In this document: piece after piece, positions 7,975-15,126 of the stretch
How the letters are laid out: every line of letters starts with the position of its first letter
Numbering within the stretch: position 1 is the first letter of the stretch
Assembly (NCBI RefSeq): GCF_000260415.1
Contig: NZ_BACP01000069.1
Span: 1 to 51,684, forward strand
Source of the DNA: Liquorilactobacillus mali KCTC 3596 = DSM 20444
GTDB taxonomy: Bacteria > Bacillota > Bacilli > Lactobacillales > Lactobacillaceae
DNA length: 51,684 bases
Reading direction: 5' to 3'
Made by a program: the position numbers and the translations under genes
Notes under the pieces: model-generated
Told to the model about the DNA's origin: nothing
Seen by the model: only the letters and a program-made list of their open reading frames with translations
Database searches by the model: none

Positions 7975-9045
7975 TCAAAACTCAGGAGACAAGCTGAGTA
8001 GTAGGTTAGTAGTACATAGGTTTCATATTTCGATATGCGACAGCTGCTTATGGATGAACGCTAAAAAGTAGACATCTGGTGAACTCAGCCAGAACTTCAC
8101 AAAAATAATTGAGTAGTCTATGGATTCTGTAATCTGATCTGTAGGCTGGGTTCAGAGCCGACCTGCAGACATAGAAGCTGCTGACTAATGGCTAGAGTGG
8201 TAACATGAATGGAGTCTTAACATACAGTAAGGGCATGTTTTTGCTGGTGAGTAAAAAACTTAATTGTTAAGATAGCTGTAAGAAGCTGAAACTAGATTAC
8301 TTGTGAGTGAAGCGAGGGGAAACCTCAAAAACTGAGCTGCACGTTATTTTTTTGTTTTTCTCTGCAAAATTAAGGGAAAAACTTTGCTCATATCGCTTCA
8401 GGCTTCCTAAAAACTAAGCCAGCCAAGAACAGAAGTCAACTAAAGGTATTCATATTTATTGAATAACTTGTTAAGAATGTAAGTGAGGTTTCAAAGTAGG
8501 GGATTTGAAATTCACAAGTTCAGAAAGTTAGGTTAATAAGAATCTTGCGAAGTAAAATAACTATACCAATTTTAGTTAAGAAATTGGTAAAATTAGTAAG
8601 TTGATTTTAAGTTGCTGAGTAGGGTAGTTGCGAGTATACAGCGGTATACTTAGATTAAGATGCATTATGTAAATTAAAAAGTTTTTTAACTAGTAAACAT
8701 GCATGTTAATATATAAAAACACCAGGATAACTAAATCCCAGTATTTTTGTATCTACTTCTTGTTATTTCTAAATATCAAGTATATGATAAATAGTTGAAT
8801 AACTAGAGAAACAGATAAAGTAAATGTTACTTGCAAAGCGTAGCATACAGTTTAATTAAAGGCAACCAGCCTTGTGTTGTAGCCATTTACCAGTATAGCA
8901 TACTGGACTTGATAGCTATGAAATGATAATACGTAGGTAAGGTAAATGGAAAACAAGGGGTTTTATCCTTTTAAGTGGACTTAATCAACCCACGTCACTC
9001 ACGGGCTCTCAGACTTAACTCTCTGAGGGCCTATTTTTTGTATTA
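7975..9045 (+). ncRNA. Candidate giant structured non-coding RNA (GOLLD/ROOL-like class)
   Basis: About 1 kb without a credible open frame on either strand, but dense in helices. Examples: CTCAG/CTGAG at 7981-7998; CATAGG (8015-8020) with CTTATG (8047-8052), enclosing CATAT-TTCG-ATATG; GAACTCAGCC (8081-8090) with GGCTGGGTTC (8144-8153); AACATG/CATGTT (8202-8239); a 9-bp TACCAATTT/AAATTGGTA hairpin (8564-8589); AGTATAC-AGCG-GTATACT (8633-8650); CCATTTAC (8883-8890) with GTAAATGG (8942-8949), stacked on CCTTGT/ACAAGG and on a 7-bp hairpin. A plus-strand terminator ends the region. Very large ornate RNAs are known from Lactobacillales plasmids and phages; class membership is inferred. The 5' end is not located, and two adjoining RNAs are possible. 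Confidence 0.5.
9003..9042 (+). terminator. Rho-independent terminator of the structured RNA
   Basis: A 10-bp stem (GGCTCTCAGA with TCTGAGGGCC, one G-T pair) is followed by CTATTTTTT. The T-run is on the plus strand only, so it serves transcripts coming from 7975-9000 and not the converging CorA-like gene. Confidence 0.8.
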
Positions 9046-9070
9046 ATTTTCTTTTATTTACCTCATGGTT

Positions 9071-10021
9071 TCAAAGGTATTTTATATGCTTTAGTACAAT
9101 GTAACATGTTAGGGTAGCAATAACGGTAATTATGGATACAATAAAGAAACCAGGCATTGAAGATTGGAAGGGAACCTTAGTATTAACACCCCAAAGGCCA
9201 ACTATGATAGTGGGAATAGTGATAATAATTGATAGTTCTGTTAAAATTTTCATAATGATATTTAACTGATATGAAATGATATTGCTGAACATGTCACTTA
9301 ATTGGGAAATTAAGGTAGTTAGGGTTTTTGCTAATTTTAGCGTTTGCAATCTTTGGATACGTAGTTGGTATTGCTTGTCCTTATACTTAGCGTTGTTTAA
9401 AAAGAGTTTTTCACAGTGTTCTAAAATATATTGGAAGGTTTTTTCATTACTTTCTAAAGCGCTTTCTAAAAACACGATGCTTTTTTGACAAGCAGCAAGC
9501 CTGTCTAACCCAGCGCTGTTAGTTTGGAGCTTATGAATATTTCTTTCTATTCCTATTATTTCACTTTCTATTTTTAGAAGCTGTTTTTTAAATTCTTCGT
9601 AAACTGAACTTATAAGGTGTATGGCTAACTCTTCTTTATTATTATTAACTTCGCCTAATTTTTTTGGGGGGGCTATGAAAGGTAAAATAATGTCAGTAAC
9701 GGTTATTATGGTACTATCAACTAGCAGTATTAGTAATGGATAGCCCGTAGTAACATTATTTTTCCCAAATGTACCTTCTCCAGCACATAACAATAATATT
9801 TCAGTAATTTGCTGCTGTTTTAGATTAGTAATGTAATTAATGTGAGAGGCTGTATTTAAATTAGAACTTTCGCGAATAATATCTCTAGGTAAAAAATATT
9901 TTGACGTAATGTATTTTATTTCCTCCTCAGTCGGTTTTATTAAACTAACCCAGTCGATCCGTTCTTTTTCTTGTGCCACAAGTATTTTCTTATTTTTAAA
10001 AATATAGTTTTTTAAAATCAT
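9071..10021 (-). CDS. CorA-like divalent cation transporter, variant signature
   Basis: A 316-residue membrane protein of the CorA metal-transporter superfamily. It has a long N-terminal cytosolic domain, helical from about residue 130 to 240, then two C-terminal membrane helices (about 250-275 and 288-310). The family signature Gly-Met-Asn after the first helix reads Gly-Val-Asn here (LWGVNTKVPF). The start is placed at 10021 because GGAGGTGAAC directly precedes that ATG; an in-frame ATG at 10033 is part of the ribosome site. It would move Mg2+ or a related metal, but the altered signature makes the substrate uncertain. It converges on the structured RNA. Confidence 0.75.
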   Translation of the reverse strand: MILKNYIFKNKKILVAQEKERIDWVSLIKPTEEEIKYITSKYFLPRDIIRESSNLNTASHINYITNLKQQQITEILLLCAGEGTFGKNNVTTGYPLLILLVDSTIITVTDIILPFIAPPKKLGEVNNNKEELAIHLISSVYEEFKKQLLKIESEIIGIERNIHKLQTNSAGLDRLAACQKSIVFLESALESNEKTFQYILEHCEKLFLNNAKYKDKQYQLRIQRLQTLKLAKTLTTLISQLSDMFSNIISYQLNIIMKILTELSIIITIPTIIVGLWGVNTKVPFQSSMPGFFIVSIITVIATLTCYIVLKHIKYL

Positions 10022-10115
10022 GTTCACCTCCATAAAGAATAAAAACTCTTCATATTATACCTACTTGGTCCCAAACAAATCCATATTTGGCCATATGAAT
10101 AGGGAAAATTTAAAT

Positions 10116-11204
10116 TTAATTTTGCTCATTTAATTGACTAAAAAGTAAATTCCATTTTTCATTAATATAAGGTAGTCGGAAGTCGTGTGACCGTTGTGTT
10201 GCAAGGTTTCCAAATTTTTGTCGCAAGTCAATATTTTTCAATAATGGTAATAGTTTTCTGTAGAGATGCTCTGTATTATGGTCTGCGATTATTATTCCAT
10301 ATTTTCCACTTTGTAAATATTCTTGTGAACCTGTATTCCACATACTCACAATTGGCAGCCCAAAGTTCATAGCTTCACCGATAACTAATGGAAATCCCTC
10401 CCACCTAGAAGTTATTACAAAGATTGAGCCATTTCTATAATGTTCTTGTAATTCCTCGTCGGGTAAGGAATCTAAAATAATAAATTGTTTCTCTATTTTT
10501 TTGCTATGAACCTCATTTTTTAACCATTCTTTGTCAGGCCCATCACCAGCCAACTTTATTTGCCAATTATCGGGCAAGCGTTGCGCCAATTCTAACAAAT
10601 AGTCAAGTCCTTTATGTTTTACATCTGTTCTGCAAACAGCTACAATAACATTTTTATTCAAGTTACTTTTATGATTAGACACCAGCGTAACTGGGTTATG
10701 GATCTTTATTGTATTAACATTATGTTTTGAAAATTTTAAAAGGTCGCTTTCTGTTAAAGTTACGACTGTATCCACCGCTTCAAGTCCAGCAATAAATTCA
10801 ACCCGCATATCCTGATAGTATTCTTTCATATAAGTCTTATAATTATTGTGCATCCAAGCGATTAATTTAGTGGTAGGATTTGCTTCCTTTATTAACGGAC
10901 TAAAGCTAGTAAAGAGTCCTGCATTCAGAAGAACAATATCGATCTTCTCTTTTTTTATGGTCGTGTTTAAATCTGCAATCTGTAACTTGAATTTTTTTAG
11001 TGGGAGATCTTCACGGAAACTTTTTCCTGAATTTATTGGATGTTTGGCTTTAATCAAAGGAGCTTCTAAATGGAAAAAAGAACCTGCTGAGGACAATGAA
11101 TAATAAAAGATATTGTGTTGTTTAGCTAAGCTATTACCAACAACGGTGGCAACTCTTTTAACCCCATCCATTTTTAAGTTTTCTATACAAATTAAAATGT
11201 TCAT
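10116..11204 (-). CDS. Family 4 glycosyltransferase (GT-B fold)
   Basis: A protein of 362 residues that probably transfers a sugar to a surface polysaccharide or teichoic acid. The N-terminal MNILICIENLKMDGVKRVA matches the GT-B opening strand. The C-terminal half has VAVCRTDVKHKGLDYLLELA and the donor-binding EX7E motif in EGFPLVIGEAMNFG. The ATG at 11204 is chosen because GGAAGG lies eight bases upstream; the longer frame to 11228 lacks a site. It is distantly like the other family 4 enzyme in the window (1831-2925). It stands alone, so it is not part of a visible capsule cluster. Confidence 0.85.
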   Translation of the reverse strand: MNILICIENLKMDGVKRVATVVGNSLAKQHNIFYYSLSSAGSFFHLEAPLIKAKHPINSGKSFREDLPLKKFKLQIADLNTTIKKEKIDIVLLNAGLFTSFSPLIKEANPTTKLIAWMHNNYKTYMKEYYQDMRVEFIAGLEAVDTVVTLTESDLLKFSKHNVNTIKIHNPVTLVSNHKSNLNKNVIVAVCRTDVKHKGLDYLLELAQRLPDNWQIKLAGDGPDKEWLKNEVHSKKIEKQFIILDSLPDEELQEHYRNGSIFVITSRWEGFPLVIGEAMNFGLPIVSMWNTGSQEYLQSGKYGIIIADHNTEHLYRKLLPLLKNIDLRQKFGNLATQRSHDFRLPYINEKWNLLFSQLNEQN

Positions 11205-11478
11205 ACTATTAACCTTCCTTAGTGACAAGTTAAGAACTTGCTTTAAATTTTAGAGCTTGGGAAAATTAAATTTAAAAAAGAAGCAGTGCAGCTAAGCTTT
11301 CACCGTCTTTACTGCTTTATATAGTAGGTTATTGAATATAAGTAGAGCTTAACAATAAATGTTTACCAAAACAAATAATTTGTATTTAAAAAGCTAAACC
11401 ATTACGCTTGGATTAAGTTTTAAATACACGTTCCGTTTTTGAAACCAATATTTTTTAACCCTATTAAGGAGGCTGATT

Positions 11479-12339
11479 GTGGTGGTAAAAGACCAAGAAC
11501 CTAAAAAAGATTATTTGATAAACGATACGGAAAAGGAGTTGAAGCATGCACCCTTACTGGAAGATCCAAATTATATTCCAGCTCACAAACTTGAAGGGAA
11601 AGTTGCAATAATTACAGGAGGAGATAGTGGTATCGGAGCTGCAACTGCGATTTTGTTTGCTAAAGAAGGCGCAGATATTGTAATAGTGTATTATGAATCT
11701 GATAAAGATGCTAATAATATAGCTAAAAGAATACGGGAAATAGGCCGCCAAGTTTTAGTTTTATCAGGGGACATTGCTGATGAAGGCTTTATTAAAAAAA
11801 TAACAGCAGAAACTTCACAGAAGTTTGGTCATGTTGACATACTTGTCAATAATGCTGGTGAACAACATGTTCACGAACATTTTTTAGATATTCCAATGAG
11901 TGAAGTCACAAGAATTTTCAAAACAAATGTTATAGGTATGTTTATGTTGACTAAAGCAATATTTCCTCTATTCCGAGAGGGTGGCTCAATAATAAACACT
12001 ACTTCTATTACGGCATATGCAGGCTCACCTGTCCTTGTTGATTATTCTGCAAGCAAAGGAGCAATCTTATCTTTTACTCGGTCATTAGCGCAGAATGAAG
12101 ACATATTAGAAAAAAAGATTAGGGTAAACGCAGTAGCACCGGGGCCAATCTGGACACCACTGATTCCTGCAACTTTTACTTCTGAACAACTAAAAACATG
12201 GGGCAAAAGTAATGCACTTAAAAGGCCAGGTCAGGCTTTCGAAGTAGCTCCAAGTTATTTATTTTTAGCAGCTGAAGAAAATAAATATATTACTGGACAA
12301 ACTATCCATGTTAATGGTGGTTCTGTTGTTAACGGATAA
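11479..12339 (+). CDS. Short-chain dehydrogenase/reductase, stress-protein type
   Basis: A 286-residue NAD(P)-dependent oxidoreductase of the extended N-terminus group that includes Bacillus general stress protein 39. The cofactor motif is TGGDSGIG (about residues 49-56), followed by LVNNAGEQ. The catalytic Ser-Tyr-Lys set is TTSITAY with YSASKGA. The C-terminal GGSVVNG is typical. The GTG start at 11479 lies six bases after AGGAGG. Substrate unknown. Its downstream neighbour, a KGG-repeat stress protein read towards it, supports a stress role. Confidence 0.9.
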   Translation: MVVKDQEPKKDYLINDTEKELKHAPLLEDPNYIPAHKLEGKVAIITGGDSGIGAATAILFAKEGADIVIVYYESDKDANNIAKRIREIGRQVLVLSGDIADEGFIKKITAETSQKFGHVDILVNNAGEQHVHEHFLDIPMSEVTRIFKTNVIGMFMLTKAIFPLFREGGSIINTTSITAYAGSPVLVDYSASKGAILSFTRSLAQNEDILEKKIRVNAVAPGPIWTPLIPATFTSEQLKTWGKSNALKRPGQAFEVAPSYLFLAAEENKYITGQTIHVNGGSVVNG

Positions 12340-12480
12340 CGCTTAATTAGTTGAATTATAAGCGCTCCTTTTATTCTCACAATTTTGCTTAGTGTTTTAG
12401 CTTCACTAGCATAAAAATGCTCACTATACTTGTCCAATCTATGTGCACTGTGTACTAGCTATAATAACAACTTGAAATTA

Positions 12481-12521
12481 AAGTAACCCCTTAGTGATCG
12501 GTGATCACTAAGGGGTTACTT
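12481..12521. terminator. Perfect 19-bp hairpin between convergent genes
   Basis: Arms 12481-12499 and 12503-12521 are perfectly complementary with a three-base loop. They sit between the convergent dehydrogenase and KGG genes, so the hairpin probably ends transcription from both sides. T-runs are short, so an additional role cannot be excluded. Confidence 0.65.
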
Positions 12522-12600
12522 AGTTGGCAATTTATTTTAACTAGGTGACCGATATTAATTAATAATTATTTTTTAGGTTTATTTTATATTTGTCTAAAGG

Positions 12601-12972
12601 TTATTTATTTCGTTGTTCTCCGCCTTTTTTTCCAATCTTTTCATAAAAATCTTTATCATGTGACTTAGCAGTTGTTTTTCCGCCTTTTTTCCCAATTTTT
12701 TCGTAATGGTCTTTATCATGTGACTTAGCGGTTGCTTCTCCGCCTTTTTCCCCAATTTTTTCGTAATGGTCTTTATCATGTGACTTAGCGGTTGCTTCTC
12801 CGCCCTTTTCACCATTTTTTTCGTAAAAGTCATCACCATGAGAATCGGCAGTTGCTTTTCCGCCTTTTTTCCCAATTTTTTCATAATAATCTTTATCATG
12901 TGACTTAGCGGCTGCTTCCCCGCCCTTTTTTCCGGCTTCTGAACGAGTTAATTTATCATCTTTATTACTCAT
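12601..12972 (-). CDS. KGG-repeat general stress protein (GsiB-like)
   Basis: A 123-residue, very hydrophilic protein made of about six copies of a 20-residue unit (GKKGGEATAKSHDKDHYEKI). The KGG motif is characteristic of stress-induced hydrophilins such as Bacillus GsiB, thought to protect proteins during water or glucose stress. The matching DNA repeat has a 60-bp period from about 12610 to 12950, so copy number can change by slippage. The start at 12972 follows AAGGAGGAACAAGTT; the longer frame to 13011 is not needed. The charged repeats predict an unfolded, heat-soluble protein. Confidence 0.9.
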   Translation of the reverse strand: MSNKDDKLTRSEAGKKGGEAAAKSHDKDYYEKIGKKGGKATADSHGDDFYEKNGEKGGEATAKSHDKDHYEKIGEKGGEATAKSHDKDHYEKIGKKGGKTTAKSHDKDFYEKIGKKGGEQRNK

Positions 12973-13420
12973 AACTTGTTCCTCCTTATCATGATATTTT
13001 TTATTAAGCATAAGGTATTACTAATGCATATCACTACCTTTAGGCTTATAGTCATAGTACAGCCTATAGAATTTAAAGTCAAAACATCTGTTTTATTTAT
13101 TTTGATTGAAATTATTGCCAAAATAACATACTTTAAATTCTCTTTACTTAGAAGGCTAATTATTTTATTTTAAAACACTGGCCATAATTTGAGGTTTTTC
13201 CCGAATGTATAAATAATTTTAGAAGAGACTACAATTTGCCGTAAAATTTAAAAAAGAATGTTAACAAGGTGAAAGCGCCATTATTATGTAGTATAATTAA
13301 AAACACTTTTATATAGATAATAAAAAATCTGGATAACCAAAATTTTACAAACTATAATTATCGAAAAAAACAATTTCTTTGGTTTTTAGAATGTTGTTTA
13401 GCTTTTAAAGTGTTTCTTTT
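12973..13420. other. AT-rich gene-free stretch
   Basis: About 450 bases between the KGG gene and the resolvase control region. A promoter-like TAGTATAAT lies near 13299-13307 on the plus strand, but no credible gene follows it. Part of this DNA may be a recombination (res) site. The short frame 12976-13173 is not supported. Confidence 0.4.
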
Positions 13421-13425
13421 AAGTG

Positions 13426-13507
13426 TACCCTAGTGGTACATTTTTTTAGTTGTGTTATACTAAGAAAAACGTCTGTACCATTTAGATGTACCAAGGAGGA
13501 TTCAGAA
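13426..13507 (+). promoter_or_regulatory. Serine resolvase control region (promoter and probable binding site)
   Basis: TACCCTAGTGG (13426-13436) and TGTGTTATACTAAGAA (13451-13466, -10 TATACT) precede the resolvase. The same two boxes, 24-25 bases apart, precede the second serine recombinase at 42722-42761. A TGTACC/GGTACA inverted repeat surrounds the first box. This is probably promoter plus autoregulatory resolvase site. Confidence 0.6.
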
Positions 13508-14113
13508 GTGAAAGTCGGATATGCACGGGTTAGTACCGCTGAACAGAACTTAGATCGTCAATTAGAGGCACTCAAAAAAGCTGGTGTGCAAAAAATCTTT
13601 GCCGAAAAAATTTCGGGGAAGAATGCAGACCGGCCTCAATTAAAAGTTATGTTGGAATATATTCATGATCAAGATGAGATTGTCGTCTTGAGTTTGGATC
13701 GTTTAGGTCGAAGTTCACGTGACTTGACGGAAATTATTGAAGAAGTCCGCCATAAGGGAGCTGTGCTAAATATTTTGGACTTACCAAGTTTCGCAGGGGT
13801 CGAAGACCAAAATTTGAAGGCTTTATTATCTAACCTAGTATTGGAGATCTATAAATACACGGCTGAAGAAGAACGGCGCAAAATCCGTGAACGGCAGCGC
13901 CAAGGAATTGAATTGGCCAAACAACGTGGCGCTTATAAAGGTGCTGTCCGTTTGTATGCGCCAGACTCACCTGATCGTCGGAAACGCTATTTATATCATC
14001 AGGTAGTGCAAATGCTGCAACAGGATCCCCCAGTACCAATTGCACAGATTGCTAGAACAATTGGGACTTCAAGGTCACAGATTTATCGGATTAAGAAGTT
14101 TTCCAACCTTTGA
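13508..14113 (+). CDS. Serine recombinase, resolvase/invertase family
   Basis: A 201-residue site-specific recombinase. The N-terminal catalytic domain starts MKVGYARVSTAEQNLDRQ, with the nucleophilic Ser at residue 9, and continues through LDRLGRSSRDL. A C-terminal helix-turn-helix (IAQIARTIGTSRSQIYRIKK) binds DNA. The GTG at 13508 follows AAGGAGGA and fits the conserved family start; the longer frame from 13433 is not real. On plasmids such enzymes resolve multimers or cointegrates. It is homologous to the second recombinase at 42803. Confidence 0.92.
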   Translation: MKVGYARVSTAEQNLDRQLEALKKAGVQKIFAEKISGKNADRPQLKVMLEYIHDQDEIVVLSLDRLGRSSRDLTEIIEEVRHKGAVLNILDLPSFAGVEDQNLKALLSNLVLEIYKYTAEEERRKIRERQRQGIELAKQRGAYKGAVRLYAPDSPDRRKRYLYHQVVQMLQQDPPVPIAQIARTIGTSRSQIYRIKKFSNL

Positions 14114-14184
14114 TTGAGTAAAAGTGATTCTACATGTATTATGGTGGTTGAAAAGAGTTGTTGATGTACTAAATTGGAGTTAGC

Positions 14185-14490
14185 ATAAGAAAGAGTAAAG
14201 AAGAACTAGCTGCAGCTTATTTTTTAATATTAGAAAGAAAAGATACAAACGACTTCTCACAAGGACAATTTCAAGATGAACGTCAAAAACTTTTCAATAT
14301 TCAGCATAATAGTGAACTAACAGATAAGGAAAAATGGCGTGCTATTGATAAAGTTAAGGGTTTAACTTTAGGTTCCACTGAGAAACAGGTATTGGCTGAA
14401 AAACAGGCCAAACATGATAAAAAAATAAGAGATCAAGCAAGACAAGAAGCACTTGCTGAACTCCGAAAGGGGTTTGGGAATCATGCCTAA
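14185..14490 (+). CDS. Small plasmid protein of unknown function with an apparent ATA start
   Basis: An open frame of about 101 residues, rich in Lys, Gln and Glu, helical, without recognised domain. There is no ATG, GTG or TTG at its 5' end. GGAG at 14176-14179 sits six bases before ATA AGA AAG, exactly where an ATG would be expected, so the start seems mutated from ATG to ATA, or ATA is used weakly. The frame is closed by a stop at 14170-14172 upstream. It overlaps the next gene by eight bases, the arrangement seen for small ORFs in plasmid replication regions. Possibly a remnant. Confidence 0.5.
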   Translation: MRKSKEELAAAYFLILERKDTNDFSQGQFQDERQKLFNIQHNSELTDKEKWRAIDKVKGLTLGSTEKQVLAEKQAKHDKKIRDQARQEALAELRKGFGNHA

Positions 14491-15106
14491 AACTATTAGA
14501 GAGCTTGCTGGTGAATTGAATGTCTCCAAACAGACTATTCAATATCACTACCAAAGACTACCAGCAAAGAACCAGCAAAAAGATAGTCAGGGTGCAAACA
14601 TGATTAGCCTCACAGCTGAAAGGATTATTAGAGACAAGGTAGCAAAGCCTTTGGTAGCAAAGAACCAACAAACAGGTAGCAAAAAAGTAACAAAGACTAG
14701 CAAAGAAAATAATGATCTGGTTGCTACTCTGAGAAGAGAAGTAGAAGATTTAAAGTTTCAACGTGACAAACAGCTTGCTACCAAAGATCAGCAAATAAGT
14801 AGTAAAGACCGACAAATAGATCATCTAACAAAATTGGTGGATCAGCAACAAAAATTACAGATAGCAACGGTAACAGAAAACCATCGATTAAAAGAGCACA
14901 TTCGGAAATTGAGTGGATTGCTTGAACCTTCTAGTGCAACTCAACAGCAACAATCAAACGACAAGGACGATACCTTGTCGAATAGTATTAATGCCATTCA
15001 TGACAATGCTGAAAACGACAAGCAAGATCAAAGTCATATTGTCGATGAAAAGAAAAAAAGAATACATAAAAATAAAGTCAATAAGAGTTGGTGGCATTTT
15101 TGGTAA
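14483..15106 (+). CDS. DUF536-type plasmid replication-associated protein
   Basis: A protein of 207 residues. The N-terminal MPKTIRELAGELNVSKQTIQYHYQRLP is a MerR-like helix-turn-helix. The middle is a coiled coil (DLKFQRDKQLATKDQQISSKDRQI). The C-terminal HLTKLVDQQQKLQI matches the DUF536 region of RepB-associated proteins on lactococcal and lactobacillar theta plasmids, where it may influence copy control. The start at 14483 overlaps the previous gene. No RepB gene is adjacent, so this is a backbone fragment that now leads into the restriction-modification genes. Confidence 0.8.
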   Translation: MPKTIRELAGELNVSKQTIQYHYQRLPAKNQQKDSQGANMISLTAERIIRDKVAKPLVAKNQQTGSKKVTKTSKENNDLVATLRREVEDLKFQRDKQLATKDQQISSKDRQIDHLTKLVDQQQKLQIATVTENHRLKEHIRKLSGLLEPSSATQQQQSNDKDDTLSNSINAIHDNAENDKQDQSHIVDEKKKRIHKNKVNKSWWHFW

Positions 15107-15126
15107 AAATTAAAGGGCGGATTAGA

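Noticed and set aside
7975-9045. Replication origin instead of structured RNA
   Set aside because: No iterons or rep gene are found inside the stretch, and a plus-strand terminator with T-run ends it. The origin idea remains a weaker alternative.
12610-12950. Direct repeats as CRISPR or non-coding satellite
   Set aside because: The 60-bp period is in frame with a KGG-repeat protein that has a good start and ribosome site.
12976-13173. Plus-strand frame of 65 codons upstream of the resolvase
   Set aside because: Overlaps the KGG promoter, low-complexity hydrophobic translation, no ribosome site.
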